Shown: positions 17,907-25,373 of the stretch, one piece after another
Numbering within the stretch: position 1 is the first letter of the stretch
How the letters are laid out: each line of letters begins with the position of its first letter
Assembly: GCF_019263585.2 (NCBI RefSeq)
Contig: NZ_JADQDF010000001.1
Coordinates: 1,612,001 to 1,676,000 of the forward strand
Direction of reading: 5' to 3'
Length of the DNA stretch: 64,000 bases
From: Pseudonocardia oceani
GTDB lineage: Bacteria > Actinomycetota > Actinomycetes > Mycobacteriales > Pseudonocardiaceae
Notes under the pieces: model-generated
Told to the model about the DNA's origin: nothing
Databases searched by the model: none
Seen by the model: only the letters and a program-made list of their open reading frames with translations
Program-made: the position numbers and the translations under genes

Positions 17907-19067
17907 ATGGACCTGCGCGAGACCGACGAGCAGCAGCTGCTGCGCAGGTCCGTGGCGTCGATGGCGTCGAAGTACGGCCACGACTACCTCCTCGAGAAGG
18001 CCCGCACCGGCGGCAAGACCACCGAGCTGTGGAAGGAGGCGGGCGACAACGGCTACCTCGGCGTGGCGGTCCCCGCCGAGTACGGCGGCGGCGGCGCGGG
18101 GATGGTCGAGCTGTCGATCGTCGCCGAGGAGATCGCGGCGGCGGGCTGCCCGCTGCTGCTGATCGTCGTCTCCCCCGCCATCGCGGCCACGGTGATCGCC
18201 ACCAGCGGCACGACCGACCAGAAGGAGCGCTGGCTCCCGCGCTTCGCCGACGGCAGCGCGAAGGTGTCGTTCGCGATCACCGAGCCGGACGCGGGGTCGA
18301 ACTCCCACAACATCACCACGACGGCGCGGCGCGACCCCGACGGGAGGGGCTGGCGCCTGTCGGGCACGAAGTACTACATCTCCGGCGTCGACGAGACCGA
18401 GGCGACGCTCGTCGTCGCGCGGCTGGAGGGGGCGGGCGGGACGCTGCGCCCGGCCATGTTCATCGTCCCCACCGACACCCCGGGGATGACCTACCAGCCC
18501 ATCGAGATGGCGATCCACTCGCCGGAGAAGCAGTTCACCGTCTACTTCGACGACGCCCTGCTCCCCGACGACGCGCTGGTCGGCGGCGAGGAGGCCGGGA
18601 TGGCGGCGCTGTTCGCCGGGCTCAACCCCGAGCGCATCACCGTCGCCGCCTACTCCAACGGCCTCGCCCGCTACGCGCTGCGCAAGGGCACCGACTACGC
18701 GCGCGACCGCACCGTGTGGACGACCCCGATCGGCGCGCACCAGGCGATCGCGCACCCGCTGGCCAGGGCCCACATCGAGGTGGAGCTCGCCCGGATGGCG
18801 ACGACGCGCGCGGCCTGGTTCTACGACGCCGGCGACATGGCGGCGGCCGCCGAGGCCGCGAACATCGCGAAGTACGCCGCGGCGGAGGCCGCGATCGGCG
18901 CCGTCGACGCGGCCGTGCAGGCGCACGGCGGCAACGGCATGTCGGTGGAGTACGGCGTCGGCACGCTGGTCGGGGCCGTCCGCACCGCCCGGATCGCGCC
19001 CGTCAGCCGGGAGATGATCCTCAACTTCGTCGCCCAGCACACCCTGGGCCTGCCCCGCAGCTACTGA
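17907..19067 (+). CDS. acyl-CoA dehydrogenase
   Basis: FAD-dependent alpha,beta-desaturation of an acyl-CoA. 386 aa with flavin/substrate signature SFAITEPDAGSN (about 121-132) and the C-terminal flavin region. The usual Glu of the YEGTS motif is absent (APVSREM instead). Glu242 (NPERITVA) is placed like the isovaleryl-CoA dehydrogenase catalytic base, so a branched or long substrate is likelier than butyryl-CoA. Whether it serves as methylsuccinyl-CoA dehydrogenase of the EMC pathway cannot be decided from sequence. ATG 17907 has GGAGG 6 nt upstream. It is followed after 4 nt by the FHA gene. Confidence 0.92.
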   Translation: MDLRETDEQQLLRRSVASMASKYGHDYLLEKARTGGKTTELWKEAGDNGYLGVAVPAEYGGGGAGMVELSIVAEEIAAAGCPLLLIVVSPAIAATVIATSGTTDQKERWLPRFADGSAKVSFAITEPDAGSNSHNITTTARRDPDGRGWRLSGTKYYISGVDETEATLVVARLEGAGGTLRPAMFIVPTDTPGMTYQPIEMAIHSPEKQFTVYFDDALLPDDALVGGEEAGMAALFAGLNPERITVAAYSNGLARYALRKGTDYARDRTVWTTPIGAHQAIAHPLARAHIEVELARMATTRAAWFYDAGDMAAAAEAANIAKYAAAEAAIGAVDAAVQAHGGNGMSVEYGVGTLVGAVRTARIAPVSREMILNFVAQHTLGLPRSY

Positions 19068-19071
19068 CAGG

Positions 19072-19863
19072 ATGCGGGACGTGGCCCCCGACCAGGACCG
19101 GCACCTGCCGACCACGCACGCGAGCCTCGCGCACGGCGTGCCCCCCGCGGCGCGGGCGACGATCTTCGCGCTGTCGGTGGCCGGCGGCATCTCGGTCGGC
19201 CCCAAGGAGGGGCGCACGCTCGTGTTCGGGCGCAACCGGCCCGAGGTGCACGTCTGCGTCGGCGAGGACGACCCACGGGTGAGCCGCCAGCACGGCGTGC
19301 TGACCCACCACTCCGAGCGCTGGTGGATCCGCAACACCGGCCGCCTCCCGGTGCGGCTGCCCGGCGGGCGGCTGCTGTTCGCCGAGGAGGAGCCGGTGCC
19401 GCTCGCGGAGGGCTACACGCCGGTGTTCGTGCGGGGGTCGAGCGGGCGCGAGCACCTGCTGGAGCTGTTCGTCACCGGGGCCGACGGCGGACGCCCCGCC
19501 GCCCGGCACCGCGACGCCACGCAGCAGCCCGTGCTCTGGCGCCTCGACGACGACGAGCGCCTCGTCCTCGTCGTCCTGGGCCAGCGCTACCTGCTCCACG
19601 AGCACCGCCCGCAGCCGCTGTCGTGGCGCCAGGCCGCCGACCAGCTCGCCGAGCTGCAGCCCGACGCCGGCTGGACCCCCAAGCGCGTCGAGCACGCCGT
19701 CACCGCGATCCGCACCCGCATGTCGCGCGGCGGCGTGCCCGGGCTGACGCGCGAGGAGGTCGGCGAGCCGGTCGGCAACGCGCTCAACGACAACCTCATC
19801 CGCGAGCTCGTGCTCTCCACGACCCTCGTCCCGCCGGATCTGGAGCTGCTCGGCGACACGTGA
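19072..19863 (+). CDS. FHA-domain protein
   Basis: 263 aa. The N-terminal half is a forkhead-associated phosphothreonine-binding domain: FGRNRPEV, the Ser-Arg-x-His motif in RVSRQHG, and the Asn of WWIRNTG. The C-terminal half (about 150-263) is helical, with a conserved-looking block QPDAGWTPKRVEHAVTAI. FHA proteins usually read Ser/Thr kinase (Pkn) signalling. No kinase is adjacent. It begins 4 nt after the acyl-CoA dehydrogenase stop, so translation is probably coupled; GTG 19081 is an alternative start. Confidence 0.82.
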   Translation: MRDVAPDQDRHLPTTHASLAHGVPPAARATIFALSVAGGISVGPKEGRTLVFGRNRPEVHVCVGEDDPRVSRQHGVLTHHSERWWIRNTGRLPVRLPGGRLLFAEEEPVPLAEGYTPVFVRGSSGREHLLELFVTGADGGRPAARHRDATQQPVLWRLDDDERLVLVVLGQRYLLHEHRPQPLSWRQAADQLAELQPDAGWTPKRVEHAVTAIRTRMSRGGVPGLTREEVGEPVGNALNDNLIRELVLSTTLVPPDLELLGDT

Positions 19864-19922
19864 GCAGCACCACGTGCCCGCCGGGGCTGCCGGTCGGGCC
19901 GCGCGCCGGTTACCGTCGGGCC

Positions 19923-20696
19923 ATGGGCGACTACGAGTACCTCCTGGTCAAGCAGGACGGCGACACCGTGCGGATCACGATGAACCGTCCCGAGCGCCGC
20001 AACGCGCTCTCCGAGCCACACATGCGGGAGCTGCTGCGCGCGTTCACCGAGGCGGGCGACTCCGACGCCACCGGGATCGTGCTGTCCGGCGAGGGCAAGG
20101 CGTTCTCCGCGGGCCACGACTTCGCCGACGTCGCCGCGCGCGACGTCGGGGGCGTCCGCGACCTGCTCCGCCTGTGCACACGCGTCATGACCACGGTGCA
20201 GCAGGTGCCGCAGGTCGTCGTCGCCAAGGTCGCGTCGATCGCCACCGCGGCCGGCTGCCAGCTCGTGGCCACCTGCGACCTCGCCGTCGCCGCCGAGTCG
20301 GCGTCGTTCTCGCTGCCCGGGGGCAAGGGCGGCTGGTTCTGCCACACCCCGGCCGTGCCGGTCGCGCGCAACATCGGCCGCAAGCGCCTCATGGAGATGA
20401 CGCTGACGGGCGACGCGATCGACGCCCGCACCGCCGTGGAGTGGGGGCTCGTCAACTACGCCGTGCCCGACGACGAGCTCGACGCCCGCACCGACGAGCT
20501 GCTCGCCCGCGCCACCCGCGGCTCCCGCTACGGCAAGGGCGTCGGCAAGCAGACGCTCTACGCGCACCTCGACCGCCCCGAGGCCGACGCGTACGCAATC
20601 GCCGTCGAGGTGATGACGGCGATGTCGCAGAGCCCGGGTGCCCGCGAGGGCATGGCGTCGTTCCTGGAGAAGCGCAAGCCGGTCTGGACCGACTGA
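19923..20696 (+). CDS. enoyl-CoA hydratase/isomerase-fold protein lacking both catalytic glutamates (ECHDC3-like)
   Basis: 257 aa crotonase fold with the oxyanion-hole segment FSAGHDFADV (about 61-70). At the two positions where enoyl-CoA hydratases carry Glu144 and Glu164 this protein has Gln113 (AAGCQLVATCDLA) and a Gly/Lys stretch (SLPGGKGGWFCHTP, about 130-143). The pattern and the following RNIGRKRLMEMTLTGD are like ECHDC3-type proteins. Hydration of crotonyl-CoA is therefore unlikely and the true reaction is unknown. ATG 19923 follows TACCGT by 6 nt, a leaderless layout. Confidence 0.88.
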   Translation: MGDYEYLLVKQDGDTVRITMNRPERRNALSEPHMRELLRAFTEAGDSDATGIVLSGEGKAFSAGHDFADVAARDVGGVRDLLRLCTRVMTTVQQVPQVVVAKVASIATAAGCQLVATCDLAVAAESASFSLPGGKGGWFCHTPAVPVARNIGRKRLMEMTLTGDAIDARTAVEWGLVNYAVPDDELDARTDELLARATRGSRYGKGVGKQTLYAHLDRPEADAYAIAVEVMTAMSQSPGAREGMASFLEKRKPVWTD

Positions 20697-20757
20697 CGGC
20701 GGGTCGCGCGACGCCTGGTCCGGCAGGTTCCGCCCGGCCCGCCTAGCCTGCTCGGCG

Positions 20758-21609
20758 ATGCTCTCCCGCCGTGACCTGCTCCTGCTCGCGCCGCTCGCGC
20801 TCGCCGCGTGCGCGCAGCCGACGGGCACCACGCTGGAGCGCGCGCGGCAGTCGGGCGTCCTGCGCATCGGGATCTCCGGCGAGCGGCCCTACGGCTACGT
20901 CGGCGGCGCGGGAGAGGTCACGGGCGCGCAGCCCGTCGTGGCGCGCGCCGCGCTCGCCCGGATCGGCGTCGACGGGTTGGAGGCCGTGCAGGTCCGTTTC
21001 GCCGACCTGGTCCCGGGCCTGCGTGCGGGCCGGTTCGACATGGTCGCGGCCGGGCTGACGGTCACGCCCGAGCGCTGCGCGGAGATCGCGTTCTCCCGTC
21101 CCGACTTCGTCGCCCCGCCCGCGTTCCTGGTGCCCGAGGGCAACCCGCGCGGGATCGGGACGTTCCAGGGCGTCCGGCGCTCGGGCGTCCGGCTGGCGGT
21201 GCTGGAGGGCTCCTCCGAGCTCACCTACGCCCGGGCGGCGGAGATCCCGGACGATCGCCTGCTGCTCAGCGACTCCCAGGGCTCGCTGTTCCGCGACGTC
21301 GTCGGCGGCCGCGCGCAGGTCGGCGCGCTCACCGCCGTCTCGCTGGCCGACGAGCTGCGGCGCAACCCCGGCTCGGGCGTGGAGATCACCGACCCGGTCG
21401 AGCCCACCGTCGACGGCCGCACCGTCGTCCCGGCCGCGGCCTTCGCCGTGCGTCTGGGCGAGGACGACCTGCTCGCCGCGTTCGACGCCGCCCTCACCGA
21501 CCTGCAGTCGTCGGGCGAGTGGCTGGAGCTGACCGAACCGTTCGGCCTCGACGCCAGCAACCTCCCCGACCCCGACCTCACCACCGCCCGCCTCTGCGCC
21601 CAGCCCTGA
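20758..21609 (+). CDS. EhuB-like extracellular solute-binding lipoprotein
   Basis: 283 aa. The N-terminus MLSRRDLLLLAPLALAAC carries a twin-arginine and a lipobox (LAAC, Cys18), so it is probably exported and lipid-anchored. The periplasmic-binding-protein type II fold resembles the EhuB-like protein at 25.4-26.3 kb along its whole length (shared segments RIGI-GE-PYG, DMV-AG-TPERC, AFLVP-GNP-GI). It is thus a second paralogue, unlinked to permease genes and separated from the ehu operon by the HNH gene. It may be a receptor for the same permease with altered specificity. TAGCCT (20744-20749) lies 8 nt before the ATG. Confidence 0.85.
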   Translation: MLSRRDLLLLAPLALAACAQPTGTTLERARQSGVLRIGISGERPYGYVGGAGEVTGAQPVVARAALARIGVDGLEAVQVRFADLVPGLRAGRFDMVAAGLTVTPERCAEIAFSRPDFVAPPAFLVPEGNPRGIGTFQGVRRSGVRLAVLEGSSELTYARAAEIPDDRLLLSDSQGSLFRDVVGGRAQVGALTAVSLADELRRNPGSGVEITDPVEPTVDGRTVVPAAAFAVRLGEDDLLAAFDAALTDLQSSGEWLELTEPFGLDASNLPDPDLTTARLCAQP

Positions 21610-21729
21610 TCCCCCGCCCGCCCCGGCCTCGCAGCGGGCGAGCACGGTGATCAAGGACCGGCGGACCGGGGGCGGAGGCGGGGCAAGCGGGCCGGGTTCG
21701 GGACGCGCGGGCGTCATGATCGCCAGGAG

Positions 21730-21765
21730 TGGTGCGATGCGGTCATCGGTGACCGCATCGCACCA
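21730..21765. terminator. bidirectional intrinsic-type terminator
   Basis: A perfect 16-bp inverted repeat (21730-21745 / 21750-21765) with loop TCGG sits between two convergent genes, 120 nt after the binding-protein stop and about 25 nt from the end of the HNH reading frame. The flanks (GATCgCCAgGA and TTggTGATC) pair imperfectly, lengthening the stem. The remainder of 21610-21788 holds nothing else I recognise. Confidence 0.8.
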
Positions 21766-21788
21766 TTCTTGGTGATCTTGGCTCGGGT

Positions 21789-21890
21789 TCAGGCCGCTAC
21801 GAGGTGGGCGAGGACCTTGCGCCGGGGTGTTCGACTCGGGTCGATCCACTTCGGTGGCAGGAACTCCGGGAGGCCGTCGCGGATCCGACG
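21789..21890 (-). pseudogene. out-of-frame original C-terminus of the HNH gene
   Basis: In the frame one base off, the minus strand from about 21890 to 21789 encodes RIRDGLPEFLPPKWIDPSR followed by a short basic tail and a stop. This is the ending I expect for DUF222/HNH proteins. A single-base deletion at about 21886-21890 (GTCGGATCC where GTGCGGATCC would keep frame) explains both frames. It could be a real mutation or a sequencing error. Confidence 0.7.
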
Positions 21891-23041
21891 TGCCGGTCGG
21901 TGTGGTGGATCTGGCGGTGATGCGCTCTGCAGAGCATCGCCAGGTTGTCGAGTCGGGTGGGTCCGCCGTGTTCCCAGTGGTGGATGTGGTGGATCTCGGA
22001 CCAGGAGGGTGGGCGGTCGCAGCCGGGGTGGGCGCAGCCGCGGTCTCTGGCGGTGACCGCGCGGCGCAGGCCGTCGGGGATGGTGCGGGTGGCCCGTCCG
22101 ACGTCGAGGGGCTGGCCTGCGCCGTTCATCACCACGGGAATCACGCCGGCGTCGCAGGCCAGGGTGCGCAGCGCGGCGGGCGTCGACGTCCCGCCGAACT
22201 CGAGCATCGCGGAGCGGGCGCGGCGCTCGAGGTCCTCGAGCCGCACGATGACGGTCAACACGGGTCGGCGGCCACCGGTGTCGGGCAGGTCGCCGTGGTC
22301 GAGGACGTGCCCGCAGATGTCGGCGAGTGCTTCGGCCTGCCGCTGCGGCGCCGGTCGGTCGTCGTCGGCGGTGAGCGGGGCGGCCTTGGCGTCGATGACC
22401 GCGGCGATGGCGTCGTAGAGGGCGGGGTCCTGGAACCGGCCCTTGATCGACCCTCCGCACGCGTGGCGGGTCAAGCGCAGTTCGTTCACCGGGGCCGGAG
22501 TGAAGTCGGGTTCGGCGCCGTCCTGGTCGAGCAGGGCGACGAGCGCCGTTCCCAGGGTCTGGAGTTCCGAGGGGTTGAGGCGGGTGGCGTCGGTGGCGAG
22601 CTGGGCTTCGACCCCGGCCCACTGCTCGGGCGACAGACGGCCGGCCGCGTCGGTGGACAGCACCCGCCCGATCACGTCGACGTGCCGCAGCGCGATCTCC
22701 CCCGCACCGAACGCGGCTGCGGCAGAAGGCAGCCGGGCGGGCAGCGGCGTCCCGTCGAGGGTGGTCCGGGTGTGCACGTCGGCAGCCACGGAGGCGCGAC
22801 GCCGGGCCTCGACGTAGTCCCATCCCATGAGATCGCAGAGGTGTGCGCGGGCGGCGGACCGGTAGCCGCGGGTCAGAAAGGCGCCCTGGTCGTCCAATCC
22901 AGCGATGGCGGAAGTGGAGATCGCATCCACCCGCCGGGCAACGCTCTCGCACAGCCTCACCAGCGCGAGGAGCTCGGCCTCGGACCCGGTGGCAGCGACG
23001 GAAGCCAGCTCGTCGAGCGCAGCGTCGAGAACCGGACTCAT
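21797..23041 (-). CDS. DUF222 / HNH endonuclease-signature protein (13E12 repeat type), C-terminus frameshifted
   Basis: 414 aa as read. Helical DUF222 region (about 1-290) then an HNH domain (about 325-375) with CAHPGCDRP, EIHHIHHW-HGG and NLAMLCRAHH intact, so the nuclease core is complete. After IHHTDRHV the reading frame leaves the family's usual ending, which is recovered in the other frame. Such proteins are abundant in actinobacteria; a mobile or DNA-repair-linked role is suspected but unproven. An SOS box lies just upstream and TAAGGT (minus strand, 23053-23048) ends 6 nt before the ATG, so transcription is probably LexA-controlled and leaderless. It sits between two solute-binding genes, consistent with insertion into a transporter locus. 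Confidence 0.85.
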   Translation of the reverse strand: MSPVLDAALDELASVAATGSEAELLALVRLCESVARRVDAISTSAIAGLDDQGAFLTRGYRSAARAHLCDLMGWDYVEARRRASVAADVHTRTTLDGTPLPARLPSAAAAFGAGEIALRHVDVIGRVLSTDAAGRLSPEQWAGVEAQLATDATRLNPSELQTLGTALVALLDQDGAEPDFTPAPVNELRLTRHACGGSIKGRFQDPALYDAIAAVIDAKAAPLTADDDRPAPQRQAEALADICGHVLDHGDLPDTGGRRPVLTVIVRLEDLERRARSAMLEFGGTSTPAALRTLACDAGVIPVVMNGAGQPLDVGRATRTIPDGLRRAVTARDRGCAHPGCDRPPSWSEIHHIHHWEHGGPTRLDNLAMLCRAHHRQIHHTDRHVGSATASRSSCHRSGSTRVEHPGARSSPTS

Positions 23042-23054
23042 GCCCTGACCTTAC

Positions 23055-23070
23055 TAGAACATGTGTTCGA
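23055..23070 (-). promoter_or_regulatory. LexA (SOS) box of the HNH gene
   Basis: The minus strand reads TCGAACACATGTTCTA, one mismatch from the actinobacterial SOS consensus TCGAAC-N4-GTTCGA. It fills the 17-bp spacer directly upstream of the -10 TAAGGT (23053-23048), the position where LexA blocks RNA polymerase. LexA sites upstream of 13E12 family genes are known in M. tuberculosis. Confidence 0.85.
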
Positions 23071-23120
23071 TAGACAGCGTTTGACGTTCGCAAAAAGGAC
23101 CACAAGCCAGTCCCAGCAAT

Positions 23121-23139
23121 CAGAACGGGAACCGTTCTG
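23121..23139. other. short perfect hairpin in the HNH/ehuA intergenic region
   Basis: CAGAACGG-GAA-CCGTTCTG, 8-bp arms. It lies 135 nt beyond the ehuA stop and could end the ehu transcript or be an operator. The surrounding 23071-23273 is visibly richer in A/T than the rest of the window and holds no gene I can support. Confidence 0.4.
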
Positions 23140-23273
23140 CGCCCGGGTCCGGAGGCCATCGGGACCACGACGGCGGCCGACCCGGTACACGTCCTCAACG
23201 CAGCGGAACCACGGCTCCGGCCGCACACACAAAGCAAACTCCCCGAGCAGAAACGGCAAACTCGCCGGGGGGG

Positions 23274-24032
23274 TCAGCGGTTCAGGACCGCCTTGAGGAA
23301 CTCCTGCGTCCGCGGCTGGGTCGGGGCCGTGAACAGGGTCGAAGGCGGCCCGTCCTCCACGATCCGCCCCTTGTCGAACATCATGACCCGGTCCGAGAAG
23401 TCCCGGGCGAACCCCATCTCGTGCGTGACGCACAGGATCGTGATGTCGGTCGACGACCCGATGTCCCGCAGCAGGGCGAGCACCCCGGCCACCAGCTCCG
23501 GATCCAGCGCCGACGTCACCTCGTCCAGCAGCAGCACGTCCGGCCGCATCGCCAGGGCCCGCGCGATCGCCACCCGCTGCTGCTGCCCGCCCGACAACCG
23601 GGACGGGTGCTCGTCGATCTTCTCCCCCAGCCCGACGAGGTCCAGCAACTCGGCGGCACGGCCGTTGGCCTCGTCCTTCGACAGCCCCAGCACCCGCGTC
23701 GGCGCCTCGATGAGGTTGCCGCGCACCGTCATGTTCGGGAACAGGTTGAACTGCTGGAACACCATCCCGATCCGCCGGCGCACCTCGCGGGAGCGCTTCT
23801 CGTCGCCGGTGAGCTCCTGCCCCGCGACACGGATGGTCCCGGACGTCACCGTCTCCAGGCACATCAGCAGCCGCAGGATCGTGGTCTTCCCCGATCCCGA
23901 CGGCCCGATCAGCGTGACGTGCTCCCCCGGTGCGACGGAGAAGTCGAGCTCGGAGAGCACGACGGTGTCGCCGAAGCGCTTCTCGACGCCGTCGAACACG
24001 ATCATGGGCTCAGAGGGTCCCGGCACCGGCAC
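23274..24032 (-). CDS. ehuA: ABC transporter ATP-binding protein, EhuA-like
   Basis: 252 aa nucleotide-binding subunit of a polar amino-acid/compatible-solute importer. Walker A GPSGSGKTT (about 39-47), Q-loop VFQQFNLFPNMT, signature LSGGQQQRVAIARAL, Walker B VLLLDEVTSALDPE and H-loop VTHEMGFA. I give the GTG at 24032 as start (GGAG 4 nt upstream, inside the ehuD 3' end); ATG 24005, just after the ehuD stop, is the alternative and gives MIVFDGVEKRFG. It is the last gene of the ehuB-C-D-A order known for ectoine/hydroxyectoine uptake systems. Confidence 0.88.
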   Translation of the reverse strand: MPVPGPSEPMIVFDGVEKRFGDTVVLSELDFSVAPGEHVTLIGPSGSGKTTILRLLMCLETVTSGTIRVAGQELTGDEKRSREVRRRIGMVFQQFNLFPNMTVRGNLIEAPTRVLGLSKDEANGRAAELLDLVGLGEKIDEHPSRLSGGQQQRVAIARALAMRPDVLLLDEVTSALDPELVAGVLALLRDIGSSTDITILCVTHEMGFARDFSDRVMMFDKGRIVEDGPPSTLFTAPTQPRTQEFLKAVLNR

Positions 24033-24672
24033 GGCGCTCCAATCTCCGCACCGCGAGCGCGGCCGGGTAGCTCAGCAGCAGGAACAGCAGTCCGGCCAGC
24101 GTGTACGCCTCGACGTAGCGGAACGACACCCCGCCGACCTCGCGCGCCTGCCCGACGATCTCCAGCACGCTGATCCCGATCAGCAGCGGGGTCTCCTTGA
24201 ACATCGAGATGACGTAGTTGCCCAGCGCGGGCAGCACCCGCGGGATCGCCTGGGGCAGCACGACGCCGGTCCACACCCGCGAACGCGGCAGGCTCAGCGC
24301 GGCCGCAGCCTCCCACTGCCCGACGGGGACGGCGTCGATGCCGGCGCGGTAGATGTCGGCGGTGTAGGTGGCGTAGTGCACGCCCAGCGCGATGACGCCG
24401 ACCGCGAGCGTCGACAGCAGGATCCCGAAGTCGGGCAGCACGAAGTACAGGAAGAAGATCTGCACGAGCAGCGGCGTGCTCCGGACGAACTCGACGAACC
24501 CGCGCACGACGATCGCGAGCAGCCGCGGCCCGCGCAGCGCGAGCGCGAGCACCAGCCCGAGGCTGAACGCGACGAGCGAGCCGAGCAGCGTGATCTGCAG
24601 CGTCAGGACCAGGCCGGACAGCAGGTCGGGGAGGATCGAGAACGCGAACCCCCAGTCCCAGACGGGATTCAC
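24010..24672 (-). CDS. ehuD: ABC transporter permease, EhuD-like
   Basis: 220 aa inner-membrane permease of the HisM/GlnP type with about five membrane helices and the ATPase-contact loop (EAAAALSLPRSRVWTGVVLPQA region, about 140-165). The N-terminus NPVWDWGFAFSILPDLLSGL matches EhuD proteins. GTG 24672 overlaps the ehuC stop by 4 nt (GTGA), so translation is coupled. It pairs with EhuC to form the channel. Confidence 0.88.
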   Translation of the reverse strand: MNPVWDWGFAFSILPDLLSGLVLTLQITLLGSLVAFSLGLVLALALRGPRLLAIVVRGFVEFVRSTPLLVQIFFLYFVLPDFGILLSTLAVGVIALGVHYATYTADIYRAGIDAVPVGQWEAAAALSLPRSRVWTGVVLPQAIPRVLPALGNYVISMFKETPLLIGISVLEIVGQAREVGGVSFRYVEAYTLAGLLFLLLSYPAALAVRRLERRAGAGTL

Positions 24673-25373
24673 GCGACACCCGCCGTGCTCAGGCGGCTGC
24701 GCTTGGGCGGGCGCCTGCCGAGGCGCCGCGCGCCCACCCGCTCCAGCGCCCGCATCACGCCGGTGATCACCAGCGAGAGCAGCAGGTAGATCACCAGGAC
24801 GACGATCCAGATGACGAGGTCCTGCGACCCGAAGTTGGGGATGAGCCGCTGCTGGGTGATGCCGGTGATGTCGAGAACCGACACGAACGACAGCAGCGCG
24901 GTGCTCTTGAGCAGCTGGATGAACAGCGTGTTGAACGGCGGCAGCATCTCCACCACCGCTTGGGGCAGCACGACCCGCCGCATCCGCTGGGCGGGCGTCA
25001 GCGAGAGCGCCATCGCCCCCTCGATCTGCGCGCGCGGCACCGACTGCACCGCCCCGCGCACGATCTCCGCCCCGTACGCGCCGTGGTTGAGCCCCAGCAC
25101 GAGGATGCCGGCCCAGATCGGCACGATCTGGAAGCCGACGAGCAGCGGCAGCGCGAAGAACACCCAGAACAGCTGCACGACCTCCGACGTCCCCCGCAGC
25201 CCCTCGACGTAGATCCGCGCGACCACCCGCACCGCCCGCGAGCCCGACAGCAGGGCCAGCCCCGCGACGAAGGACAACACGATCGTCAGCGCGATGCCGC
25301 CGACCGTCGCACCGACCGTGACGGGCAGCCCCTGCAGGATCACCCGCAGGAACAGCCCGACGTCATCGGTCAT
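24669..25373 (-). CDS. ehuC: ABC transporter permease, EhuC-like
   Basis: 234 aa permease of the same family with hydrophobic helices near 15-40, 55-75, 80-100, 140-160 and 185-210 and the cytoplasmic EAA loop (EGAMALSLTPAQRMRRVVLP). The ATG at 25373 overlaps the ehuB TGA by one nucleotide. Heterodimerises with EhuD. Confidence 0.88.
   Translation of the reverse strand: MTDDVGLFLRVILQGLPVTVGATVGGIALTIVLSFVAGLALLSGSRAVRVVARIYVEGLRGTSEVVQLFWVFFALPLLVGFQIVPIWAGILVLGLNHGAYGAEIVRGAVQSVPRAQIEGAMALSLTPAQRMRRVVLPQAVVEMLPPFNTLFIQLLKSTALLSFVSVLDITGITQQRLIPNFGSQDLVIWIVVLVIYLLLSLVITGVMRALERVGARRLGRRPPKRSRLSTAGVA

Noticed and set aside
19923..20696. Assignment as the crotonase of the EMC pathway
   Set aside because: Both catalytic glutamates are missing.
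20638..20757. Longer start for the lone binding protein
   Set aside because: The added residues overlap the crotonase-fold gene and would bury the lipoprotein signal; ATG 20758 places twin Arg and lipobox correctly.
21610..23273. HNH region as an insertion sequence or prophage fragment
   Set aside because: No transposase, integrase, terminal repeats or target duplication found by eye; only A/T-richer flanks and a single HNH gene.
23038..23862. 274-codon minus frame over ehuA 3' part and the intergenic region
   Set aside because: Overlaps ehuA in another frame and lacks any motif.
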